In this document: positions 9,859 to 17,775 of the stretch, one piece after another | Layout of the letters: each line of letters opens with the position of its first letter | Position numbering within the stretch: the stretch's first letter is position 1 | Source: JBKEDC01 sp047971925 | GTDB taxonomy: Bacteria; Bacteroidota; Bacteroidia; Bacteroidales; Prolixibacteraceae | Length of the DNA stretch: 41,090 nucleotides | NCBI GenBank assembly: GCA_047971925.1 | Contig: JBKEAC010000098.1 | Coordinates: 1 to 41,090 of the forward strand | Direction: 5' to 3' | Translations under genes and position numbers: made by a program | The notes under the pieces: generated by a model | What the model saw: only the letters and a program-made list of their open reading frames with translations | Told to the model about the DNA's origin: nothing | Databases searched by the model: none

Positions 9859-11139
9859 TTATATTCCCAATTGATTCCAAATCCAATTACACCATTCGTC
9901 CCATTGCTCTTGATACCAGAAATGAGCAGTCTGTAAATAGAGATGCAATTCCTTAGGAGCAGTGATGATGTTGTAAGTGGCGTGCATGCTTGTGGGCGGA
10001 CAAACGTCGTCGTTATATCCCCAGCTATACCAGCCAGACACCGTGAGGTTGCGGGCGAAATTGGTGGTGTCGTAATAGCGCGAGACATCTTGCTGTGCTT
10101 TGGTGTAGTTCTGGTCGTAATAGAACCAATGAGGCCAACCTCCAGCACGTCCTTGCGTGTGGGCGAGGTGGTCGCACATGGCAGGGTGAACGGCTGCGAG
10201 GAAAGTCACGCGCTTGTCGAGGGCGGCAGTCATCACCGAGAGAGCTCCCCCTTGGCTAGATCCCGTTACCCCCAACGATTCACCATTATATTCAGGAAGT
10301 GAGCAAATGTAATCCACGGCACGAACCGCACCCACTACCACCCGCTTATAGTAGTTTTCATCTTTATTGTCGCGGTTGAAATCCCAATATCCATTTAGTG
10401 CTCCGCTCGCCAGCTCGTCATAGGTGCTTTGAGGCATCGTTACAGGTATTCCGTGGATGCCAATTTCCAACACGATTGCTCCTTTTTCGGCAGTTTGAAC
10501 GTCGCCATAGTAAGGGCGAACGCCTGCACCAGGCACCCGAAGTAAGGCGGGATACTTACCTGTTGCTCTAGGTATAGCAAGAATGCCATAGGTGCGCGAA
10601 CCCCAACGGATGTTGTGGAAACTCACCTCATACACATCCACCTTGTCGGTGCATCGCTCGGGAAGCAATCGACGCGTGGGGCGCAGTTCGGTGTAGCGCG
10701 CTTCTTTCAGGGTGTTTGCCCAAAACTGATTGAAATCGTCGGGCTGGGTGGTGATGGGGCTGAGCTTATCGGCAGCATAGCCCACTGTGGCAGAACCGTA
10801 GTAATTCTTCTCGCCCACTGTGGCGGTTACCTTGCAGCGGATGAAGCCAGGAGTGTTCAGCCCTTTGTGGCTTAACTCGATTGTACCACTCGTCACCGTC
10901 ACATTTTCTTTTTTGAGATCAGGATAGAACTCGGCACCAAGTTCATAGCTGATGCTCACATCGTGCAATAAGTTTTGCGCTTTAAAAACTTGGACGCTGA
11001 ATTGACACTTTTCGCCCAATTTATAGTTCCAATCTTGGTGATTGGGCGATACCATCACGGTGATTTCATCGCCTTTAATTTGCGCATTGATTGAACTAAA
11101 TCCGATGAGTGCGACGCATAATAAAATAAATTTTTTCAT
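9859..11139 (-). CDS. CE7-type acetyl esterase (acetylxylan esterase/cephalosporin deacetylase family)
   Basis: Alpha/beta-hydrolase of the AXE1/CE7 type, 426 residues, with a Sec signal (MKKFILLCVALIGFSSINAQ) suggesting the periplasm. Residues of about 20-125 form an extra beta-rich N-terminal domain. The catalytic domain follows, with GVTGSSQGGAL (Ser295 nucleophile), NDDVCPP (Asp377) and a terminal His in QTAHFWYQ (His406), giving a complete triad. The usual His-Glu end motif is replaced by His-Phe. In this operon it most likely removes acetyl groups from acetylated (gluco)mannan oligosaccharides so that the GH26 and GH36 enzymes can act. Family call is good; the mannan role is inferred from position between the two GH26 genes. 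Confidence 0.87.
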   Translation of the reverse strand: MKKFILLCVALIGFSSINAQIKGDEITVMVSPNHQDWNYKLGEKCQFSVQVFKAQNLLHDVSISYELGAEFYPDLKKENVTVTSGTIELSHKGLNTPGFIRCKVTATVGEKNYYGSATVGYAADKLSPITTQPDDFNQFWANTLKEARYTELRPTRRLLPERCTDKVDVYEVSFHNIRWGSRTYGILAIPRATGKYPALLRVPGAGVRPYYGDVQTAEKGAIVLEIGIHGIPVTMPQSTYDELASGALNGYWDFNRDNKDENYYKRVVVGAVRAVDYICSLPEYNGESLGVTGSSQGGALSVMTAALDKRVTFLAAVHPAMCDHLAHTQGRAGGWPHWFYYDQNYTKAQQDVSRYYDTTNFARNLTVSGWYSWGYNDDVCPPTSMHATYNIITAPKELHLYLQTAHFWYQEQWDEWCNWIWNQLGI

Positions 11140-11215
11140 TTCGTATTATTAGATGATAGATTGTTGGATTTTTAGATGTTGAATATTCTTGCAATTTGAC
11201 ATTCCCTAAAAACTG

Positions 11216-12622
11216 TTATTTCATGATAATATGGTTTGATGCTTCTGATTTTTTCCACCACCCAATGTTGGCGAATTCGTGGGAGGTGAGACTAAACTCG
11301 CTGCTGCTTGTGTTGTTAGTACGTTCATAGTCATACCACGGCATGAAATACGACCATCGAGCACCAGCTTCCCACTGTTTTGCCATGTCTGCCACGTTTC
11401 CACATTCCGAGAGGGCAACCATCTTGGAGTAATAGGTATTTTGAATATCGTTGAACTGACTCGCGATGTCGTTCAAGTCGGTGTTGTTGTAGATGTCGCG
11501 TCCGATGATGTCCACATAGTCATCGCCAGGGTAAAATTCCTCATCGTTCATCTGGGTGGTCCACACCCAAATCAGGTTGTTGAGCTCGCGCTCCTGAAAA
11601 TAGTTGAACACATATTGCCAAAGTTGTACATAGGCAGTTCCGCCCTCTGCACCCCACCAAAACCAGGCTGTTCCGCCACTAAATTCATAGATATTGCCTG
11701 CGGCTTCATGCAGAGGTCGCCAAAGCAAGGCTATGTTTTTCTCTTTGAGCAGTTGAAGCATATCGCCCATTTTTTTCAAGTCGGCTTGCAGCACTTCATT
11801 TTCCCAAGTACCATCGGTGAGCGCACGACTCACACTGAATTCATTTCCTTCGGTGTAGAAAGCCAGCTGATTGACATCACCGCTTTCATAGGCTGCTTTG
11901 TTTTTGGGCACATTCCAATGCCATCCTGCGCTGATGATGCCGCCATTGCTTGCCCATTCTTCAGGGATGCTCGTGTTGGTGTAGTCGATCCAATTGGCAG
12001 GGGAGGCGTATAGATGCACATAGTCGAAAGTAGCAATGACTGGTCGTTTGCCGGTATGATGTTCCACCCAGAGGGCTTCGTTGATATTCCAATTGACGTT
12101 GGCCATGCTTGATGAAATGCAATTTTCACCATAGTTATCATAGAGATATTGATAGAGAGCCGAGGCCTCGGCTGTGGGCTTGCTCATGGCGAGCTTTGTC
12201 GAGATGTTGATCTCTTGTGTTGTTTCTTTGCTTGTGGAGAAATCAATGTAGAGGGTTTCGCTGTTCACCGCTCCTGCTTTCACCTTAATGGCTAAAGCGG
12301 CGATACTAAGGGTATAGTCGGTATTGGCTTTGAGTGTGCCAAGTGAGATAGTGAGAGTTTCGTTTTCTGCTGACACGGCGCTCACCGCAGTGTCGTTCAG
12401 CTTAATGTCAGATGATGATATGATTTGAATGGCAGCGTTGAACGTGATGCTTACGCTTTTTGTAGCGCAATAATCCACCACGCTTTGGTCGGCAGGGCTT
12501 GAACTCATAATTCTTGGTTGGGTTAAGCCATTGTTTCCGTTTTTTTCCGTTGCATTATCATCGCTACTGCATTGGGCAAATAGCAAAAAGAGCAATAAAA
12601 GGTGGTGAAGATGATTTTTCAT
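11216..12622 (-). CDS. GH26 beta-mannanase lipoprotein with N-terminal Ig-like (Big_5) domain
   Basis: Second GH26 of the locus, 468 residues from the ATG at 12622. The open frame extends to 12652, but that ATG lies inside a 14-bp stem-loop, and the internal start gives a proper lipoprotein signal (LLLLFLLFAQC). The residues after Cys are SSDDN, which resembles the acidic surface-export signals of Bacteroidota lipoproteins. Residues of about 35-135 form an Ig-like Big_5 domain (SSSPADQSVV ... YTLSIAALAIK). The GH26 domain has WHWNVPK, the acid/base motif WRPLHEAAGN (Glu306) and the nucleophile motif ALSECGN (Glu406). It is therefore the best candidate for the surface endo-mannanase that first cuts polymer; this is inferred. 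Confidence 0.92.
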   Translation of the reverse strand: MKNHLHHLLLLFLLFAQCSSDDNATEKNGNNGLTQPRIMSSSPADQSVVDYCATKSVSITFNAAIQIISSSDIKLNDTAVSAVSAENETLTISLGTLKANTDYTLSIAALAIKVKAGAVNSETLYIDFSTSKETTQEINISTKLAMSKPTAEASALYQYLYDNYGENCISSSMANVNWNINEALWVEHHTGKRPVIATFDYVHLYASPANWIDYTNTSIPEEWASNGGIISAGWHWNVPKNKAAYESGDVNQLAFYTEGNEFSVSRALTDGTWENEVLQADLKKMGDMLQLLKEKNIALLWRPLHEAAGNIYEFSGGTAWFWWGAEGGTAYVQLWQYVFNYFQERELNNLIWVWTTQMNDEEFYPGDDYVDIIGRDIYNNTDLNDIASQFNDIQNTYYSKMVALSECGNVADMAKQWEAGARWSYFMPWYDYERTNNTSSSEFSLTSHEFANIGWWKKSEASNHIIMK

Positions 12623-12636
12623 GGAAAAGTTTTTTA

Positions 12637-12669
12637 AAGAATCTCTGAGCATGTCGCTCAGAGATTCTT
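12637..12669 (-). promoter_or_regulatory. Intercistronic stem-loop (14-bp perfect stem, 5-nt loop)
   Basis: AAGAATCTCTGAGC at 12637-12650 is perfectly complementary to 12656-12669 across the loop ATGTC. It sits just after the stop of the six-IPT binding protein and 14 nt before the GH26 start. On the minus-strand transcript the stem is followed by UUUAAAAAAC rather than a clean U-run, so it is more likely an attenuator or an mRNA-stabilising/processing element than a full terminator. It would separate the abundant binding/import module from the enzyme module. Confidence 0.7.
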
Positions 12670-12691
12670 AATTATTTAAAGTAAGTTTTAA

Positions 12692-14776
12692 TTAGTTTGC
12701 TGGATCCAATCGGAAGTTGTCGAAGCTAATTCCTGCAGGGATTGCACCGCAATATAATCCGTTTGTATCTCCAGTTAAATTGAGAGTTCCGTTTAAACCC
12801 AATTGCGTGGCAGGAACCGAAATAGTAATCCATTGTCCGTTAGTTGAGGCGGGAAGAAGTCCATCGCCATACCAAGCCCATGCTCCAGCAAGTACAAATT
12901 GCACACCTGTCATGGCAGTACCATCCACGCCTTCATCGATTTTTACATCGATTTTGAAAACATAGTTTTCGATGTTGTCAACCACAGGACCATCTACGTG
13001 GTTACAGTTGATTACCCAAGCGTCAGCGCCAGCCGCATTCACATAAAGATAGGTGGTATTGTCGGCTTTAATTTCAGATATGCTAGACCAGCTATTATCC
13101 CAATAACCATCATGTCCGTCATGAGCCTCATAATCATTAATCATGATGGTAGCATCGGTGATTGGATCGGTTGAAGGAATGTTGATGCTCACGGAAGTTT
13201 TAACCTCTGTGCCATCATAGCTGTTGAGGGTTAAAGCACCTGTCGCTGCACCTTCAGGCACATACACTTCAATGGTTGATTCACTACGCGTGCCATATTT
13301 AATAGCTTTCACTCCATTGTTGAAATAAACGGTCTCTACGTAGTTAAGGTTAGAACCCTTAAGGGTAACCATATCTCCCACATAGGCTGTTTCGGTCAAG
13401 CTCGTAACCACTGGAGTAGTTGGAGGCTCAATAGTTAACAAGGTGCTGCTTTCCACTGTAGATCCATTCACGGTGCTTAGTTTAACCGAACCACTTTGAG
13501 CTTCGCTAGGTGTGGTGATGGTGATACTTGATTCACTTGCATTGGTAATTGGCATAGAAACATTTCCTCCGAATGTTATTTTTGTCACCAAATCTAAGTC
13601 GCTACCTGTGATGGTTATCTCTGCACCAGCCACGAAGCTTTCAGGTGCGATTGTTTCAATCGTTGGAAGCACATAACTGATCTCTTCGGTATCCACGCTT
13701 TTACCAGAAGTTAGATTTAATGTAATCGCACCATCTGTAGCGGTGGTAGGAATTGCCACAGTGATTGTTTCATCTTCAGCAAGCTCAAATGTAGTTACAG
13801 CATCGGCACCAGGGAAAGCTATGGCAGTTACCAATTGCAAGTTTGTACCTGAAATTTTGATGTTCAAGCCACCTTTAAATCTTGTTTCGGCGTCCACGGC
13901 AAGCTCGGTTGGCACAACAGTTGTCAATTCAGTTGTTTGATATTCCAATCCGCTGTAAGAAATCAACGTTACCATGCCATCTTGCATATCAAGAGGAGCG
14001 TCGAATTTAATGGCAGTTGCGCTAGCGCTATTAAAGTCGGCAGCTTCAATAGTAGTTCCATTGCTTAGTTTGATTGAAGCAATCAAATCTAAATCTGTTC
14101 CGCTTATGGTTACTTCATCACTTCCGCCAAGCAAAGTGACAGGAGAAACACCTGTTACTTTTGCTTCAACAACAGAGATTTGTTGGTCGGCATAGACATT
14201 ATTACCATAAGTATCCTGACCGTAAATCATGCCTGCTTGAGCTTCTTTAGGCAAGTTCAATTTGATGGTTTTGCGTTCTTGATGCGTGAAATCTACACTG
14301 TCCACAAAAGCTTCTTCGCCAGCAAACACCACTTTCACGATGTTGTAGAGGTAGTCACCTGTCAGTGTGATTTCGCTTCCTGCCTTAATGGCGGTTTCTA
14401 CAGGGGTAACTGTGCTGATTTCAATCGGTTCGGTATATCCGAGGAATGATTTTGATTCAACTTGACCATTGTCAGTCATCAAAATTAACTTACCCACAGA
14501 AGCTTCTTGAGGAATACCCACTGTGATTTTCTCATTGTTCACCAAGGTAAAGTCTGTGATTTCAATCCCATCGGGGATGATGACAGATTGCACCTTATTG
14601 AGATTTCTCCCTATGATGGTGATTTCACCACCGCGTAGCACGGGCGTCGGTCCCATTGAAAGTAGCTCCACCGTACTTCCAGTAGTGCCTTCGTCCTCGT
14701 CGCACGACTGGAACGACAGCACGCTCACAAGAAGCAAGTTTGCTATCATCATGTAATGTATGAATTTGTTTTTCAT
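12692..14776 (-). CDS. Surface glycan-binding lipoprotein with six IPT/TIG repeats
   Basis: Outer-membrane lipoprotein, 694 residues, with Cys at about 25 followed by acidic residues (CDEDE), as expected for surface display. I count six IPT/TIG Ig-like repeats of about 85 residues between about 35 and 545. Each carries a GxxITITGxxL-type signature, for example GGEITIIGRNL, GSEITLTGDYL, GAEITITGSDL and GDMVTLKGSNL. The C-terminal ~145 residues form a distinct aromatic-rich beta domain (GYWDNSWSS, WVINCNHVDGP, FDNFRLD) that probably binds glycan. This layout matches SGBP proteins encoded next to SusCD. It starts 11 bp after the shorter IPT protein, which shares the same C-terminal domain type. 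Glycan specificity is inferred as mannan from the operon. Confidence 0.87.
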   Translation of the reverse strand: MKNKFIHYMMIANLLLVSVLSFQSCDEDEGTTGSTVELLSMGPTPVLRGGEITIIGRNLNKVQSVIIPDGIEITDFTLVNNEKITVGIPQEASVGKLILMTDNGQVESKSFLGYTEPIEISTVTPVETAIKAGSEITLTGDYLYNIVKVVFAGEEAFVDSVDFTHQERKTIKLNLPKEAQAGMIYGQDTYGNNVYADQQISVVEAKVTGVSPVTLLGGSDEVTISGTDLDLIASIKLSNGTTIEAADFNSASATAIKFDAPLDMQDGMVTLISYSGLEYQTTELTTVVPTELAVDAETRFKGGLNIKISGTNLQLVTAIAFPGADAVTTFELAEDETITVAIPTTATDGAITLNLTSGKSVDTEEISYVLPTIETIAPESFVAGAEITITGSDLDLVTKITFGGNVSMPITNASESSITITTPSEAQSGSVKLSTVNGSTVESSTLLTIEPPTTPVVTSLTETAYVGDMVTLKGSNLNYVETVYFNNGVKAIKYGTRSESTIEVYVPEGAATGALTLNSYDGTEVKTSVSINIPSTDPITDATIMINDYEAHDGHDGYWDNSWSSISEIKADNTTYLYVNAAGADAWVINCNHVDGPVVDNIENYVFKIDVKIDEGVDGTAMTGVQFVLAGAWAWYGDGLLPASTNGQWITISVPATQLGLNGTLNLTGDTNGLYCGAIPAGISFDNFRLDPAN

Positions 14777-14787
14777 GTTGTACTCAA

Positions 14788-15963
14788 TTAAAAGTTTGTT
14801 ACTAGACGCATATTGTCGAACTCAATGTTGATGTATGTATCATCAGCTCCTGCAGTGGCTCCGAAGAACATCATATTGAAGTTCACTAATTCATTGATAC
14901 TGCCAATAGCCATTGAAGTGTTTGATTCGTCTTTATTCATTTTGAAATCTGAGAGCGGTATGGTCACGGTGATCCAACCATCGGTCACATAGTTTGACAC
15001 TACACCGTTTTTTAAATATGGTCGCCAGTGGTACTGAGGGTCTGTGCCGTCCACATTGTGCGTTTGTGTGTTGTCGAACCACATTAAAAGCGGTGTGTCA
15101 TTCCAGTTATTGCTTCGGAATTCAAAGCGTAAAGCATAGTCGATAGGCTCGCCTTCAGTCACCATGGTTGAGTTGTCGGTGCTGATGTAAAAGAATTGCA
15201 ACGCATTGGCAGGCCATGCCCATTCGCCACCATTTCCACTCAATCGAGCATATTGACCGTCCACACCTTCTTCGCTATAGAACTCAGCGCACCCCCACCA
15301 GTTCCAACTCGTGTTGGTAAAGTCGGTAAAGATTCCCGAATTGTCTTTATAGATGAAGCTTGATTGCACTGAGCCATTATCATTTACCACGCTGATACTA
15401 CCTTTGGTAGCATTTTCAGGCACTTTAAAACGAATTTGGCTATCGGTGAAACTCACTACTTCCGCTGGTACATTTCCAGGGAATGTCACATCAATAGTTC
15501 CATCTTCACGACCATAGAAGTAGTTTCCATAAAGGATAGCTTCCGAGCCAACAGCTGCCCATTCATTGCTGATTGAAGTCAGACGAGGCGCAGGAATAAT
15601 CACGGTGAAGTCAAGCACTGTTTCTCCACCACCACGAGTGTTTAGGGTCATAGTGTTTGTTACTTCTCCAGGTATAGTTCCAGGCACAGTTACAATGATC
15701 GAGTTTGCAGTAACATACACTGGGTTTAGTTTTGCTACCTGGTCATTGAAGGTAACTTTCACCACACCATCTAAATCATGACCGATTAGCGCAATGGTTT
15801 GCCCCATTGAGGCTGAATATAGCAATGAGTCGGAAGCATTTGGGTCGGTAATTCTGATGTATTCCACCACTGGTGTTCCGCTTGTGCTTTCATTATCGCA
15901 CGCCACTAATGTAAGCATTAGTGCAGGAAGTGCGAATAAAAGGGTTTTTATGTATCGCTTCAT
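14788..15963 (-). CDS. Surface glycan-binding lipoprotein with two IPT/TIG repeats
   Basis: Outer-membrane lipoprotein in the SGBP position directly after susD, 391 residues from the ATG at 15963. The frame is open to 15999, but that start would overlap the susD stop. The internal Met gives a clean signal (MKRYIKTLLFALPALMLTLVAC, then DNES). Two IPT/TIG repeats span about 30-205, followed by a ~180-residue C-terminal domain rich in exposed aromatics (NTSWNWWGCAEF, GGEWAWPANALQFFY, YHWRPYLKNG) and ending in YINIEFDNMRLV. The C-terminal domain resembles that of the downstream six-repeat protein, so the two look like a short and a long version of one design. It probably holds mannan at the SusCD complex. 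Confidence 0.87.
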   Translation of the reverse strand: MKRYIKTLLFALPALMLTLVACDNESTSGTPVVEYIRITDPNASDSLLYSASMGQTIALIGHDLDGVVKVTFNDQVAKLNPVYVTANSIIVTVPGTIPGEVTNTMTLNTRGGGETVLDFTVIIPAPRLTSISNEWAAVGSEAILYGNYFYGREDGTIDVTFPGNVPAEVVSFTDSQIRFKVPENATKGSISVVNDNGSVQSSFIYKDNSGIFTDFTNTSWNWWGCAEFYSEEGVDGQYARLSGNGGEWAWPANALQFFYISTDNSTMVTEGEPIDYALRFEFRSNNWNDTPLLMWFDNTQTHNVDGTDPQYHWRPYLKNGVVSNYVTDGWITVTIPLSDFKMNKDESNTSMAIGSINELVNFNMMFFGATAGADDTYINIEFDNMRLVTNF

Positions 15964-15982
15964 ATGTTTATTTTTTGAGATT

Positions 15983-17758
15983 TTACTCTTTATCTGCATA
16001 ATAATCTACTGCGGGCTCTAGCAAGGTTGGAGCTTTGGTTGTTTCCTCGGCAGGAATTGCTAAATACATTGATGCGTTGTTGAAAATAATAGTTTCTACG
16101 CGATCACTTTTCCAATCATCGGGATCAACTTTAGTTTCCCAAGTAGGTGCATAGTTCTTGCGTAATTGCTCGGCTTCATATCGTTCTTCAGTTGGAGCGT
16201 TGAGGTGTTCAGTGTCCCAATCCCAATTCCAAGAATAGATGCGATCTCTTTTCATTCCGTTCAAATATGCTAGAGCTGCAGTTTCGTCGTGGTAGTAGTA
16301 GCGTTTGATGTCAAACCAGTTGATACCTTCCATAGCAAACTCTTTTCGGCGTTCTTTGATGAGTTGCTCATAAGTCAACTCCGAAACGGTGTAGCCTGCT
16401 TTTCCGCGCTCAAGTACTTGATTGATGTACCCCATGGCTTTTTCGTCGCTTGTACTATTATTTAAGCCCATCACTGCTTCAGCATAAACATAATACACAT
16501 CCGATAGGCGAAGTAAATATAAGTTGTTGCCTGCATTTTGATTCAAGTCCACTTGACCATTATTGTCGGCAGCCAATCCAATCACATACTTTTTAATGTG
16601 TGCTAAGTTGAAGTTGTAGCTTTCTACTGTTGTTTCTAAATCAGCAGGATTGCGATAAACGAACTGATAGGTATATCCTCCATCTGCTTTATTGAGATTA
16701 GGATAATAGTTATTGTGAGTCATGAAAACCCATTGTTGGCGACCATCGGCAAAATTCCAATCGGTGGCTACAAGGTCTTCTACATCTTTGGCTTGGTTGG
16801 TAGCACTCAAATATTGTTGTTGTAATGAAGTTGATGGACCTTTACCACCGCCCCATGTTTGGTCGGCGATGCGTGAGCTTCTACTCCAGTTCACATTGCG
16901 GCTGTTGCCCAATCCGTAGTTACCACACATCATTTGAATAGCAATCAATGATTCCGAGCTGTTGTTGGCTGCTATGTCAAACATGCTAGAATAGTCGGCA
17001 TATAGTGCCAAACCAGAATCTTCAATTACTTGGCGAGCATATTCTTTTGCAAGGGTGAAATATTCAGTATTCTGCTCATAAGCACCACGAGTGATATACA
17101 CTTTTGACAAAGCACCAAGAGCCGACCATTTAGTTACTCGTCCGCTTTGCGAAGCTGTCTCAGGCAATGTTTCTGAGGCAAATTTCAAATCTTCACACGC
17201 AAACTGATAGAGATTAGATTGGGTGTTTCGATTCAAAAAGATGTCTTCTGGATTGCTTGATGTAATGGTGGCAGTAGCATTCTCCACAATGGGAGCTTCA
17301 CCCCAATATTCAGCAATCATGTAGTAGCTTAAACCTCTGAAAAGGCGAGCCTCTGCAATTGCTTCTTGAATCACTTGTTCGTCTACACCGTTTTCTCGGG
17401 CAGCATCAGGCATATCATTGATGATAGCATTCGACCATGAAATCACACGATAAAGACCTTGCCAACCATAGTTGTTGTGCACGTTTCCGGCGCCCACTTG
17501 GTTGTAGTAGAATTGTCCTTCGGCATCATAAGTGTAGTAAATATCGCCTGCGAGCAAGTCGCCTGCGAGCCACATAAATGTTCGGTGATATGATCCCCAC
17601 ACAGAGCCATATAGTGAAGCGGTGTTTGCCTTCACATTATCTGCTGATGTATAGTAGTTTTCTATTACAAGCGAATCCTGAGGGTCTATAGTTAGGAAGT
17701 TTTCGCAACTTGTTAAGGAAAGCGCTGCCATCAATGCTATAAATATTTTAGTTTTCAT
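15983..17758 (-). CDS. SusD/RagB-family glycan-binding lipoprotein (mannan PUL)
   Basis: SusD-like outer-membrane lipoprotein, 591 residues, that caps the SusC channel and captures oligosaccharide. The N-terminal lipobox (MAALSLTSCENFLTIDPQD) with Cys at about 19 is typical, and ENFL followed by DP is a common SusD opening. TPR-like helices follow, with ARLFRGLSYYMIAEYWGEAPIV, YVYAEAVMGLN and the late RRKEFAMEGINWFDIKRY signature of the family C-terminal region. It starts 17 bp after the susC stop. Confidence 0.96.
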   Translation of the reverse strand: MKTKIFIALMAALSLTSCENFLTIDPQDSLVIENYYTSADNVKANTASLYGSVWGSYHRTFMWLAGDLLAGDIYYTYDAEGQFYYNQVGAGNVHNNYGWQGLYRVISWSNAIINDMPDAARENGVDEQVIQEAIAEARLFRGLSYYMIAEYWGEAPIVENATATITSSNPEDIFLNRNTQSNLYQFACEDLKFASETLPETASQSGRVTKWSALGALSKVYITRGAYEQNTEYFTLAKEYARQVIEDSGLALYADYSSMFDIAANNSSESLIAIQMMCGNYGLGNSRNVNWSRSSRIADQTWGGGKGPSTSLQQQYLSATNQAKDVEDLVATDWNFADGRQQWVFMTHNNYYPNLNKADGGYTYQFVYRNPADLETTVESYNFNLAHIKKYVIGLAADNNGQVDLNQNAGNNLYLLRLSDVYYVYAEAVMGLNNSTSDEKAMGYINQVLERGKAGYTVSELTYEQLIKERRKEFAMEGINWFDIKRYYYHDETAALAYLNGMKRDRIYSWNWDWDTEHLNAPTEERYEAEQLRKNYAPTWETKVDPDDWKSDRVETIIFNNASMYLAIPAEETTKAPTLLEPAVDYYADKE

Positions 17759-17775
17759 TATCTGGTAGTTTAAAA

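Noticed and set aside
9792..10148. 118-residue frame overlapping the CE7 gene end, possible frameshifted extension
   Set aside because: The CE7 frame has its own complete triad and a stop at 9859, so no frameshift is needed.
11279..12013. 244-residue open frame on the plus strand
   Set aside because: It lies entirely antisense to the GH26 gene, which has a full set of motifs; the plus-strand translation has no recognisable domain.
15964..15999. Upstream start of the two-IPT protein overlapping susD
   Set aside because: It would overlap the susD stop by 17 bp and place charged residues before the signal peptide; the ATG at 15963 fits better.
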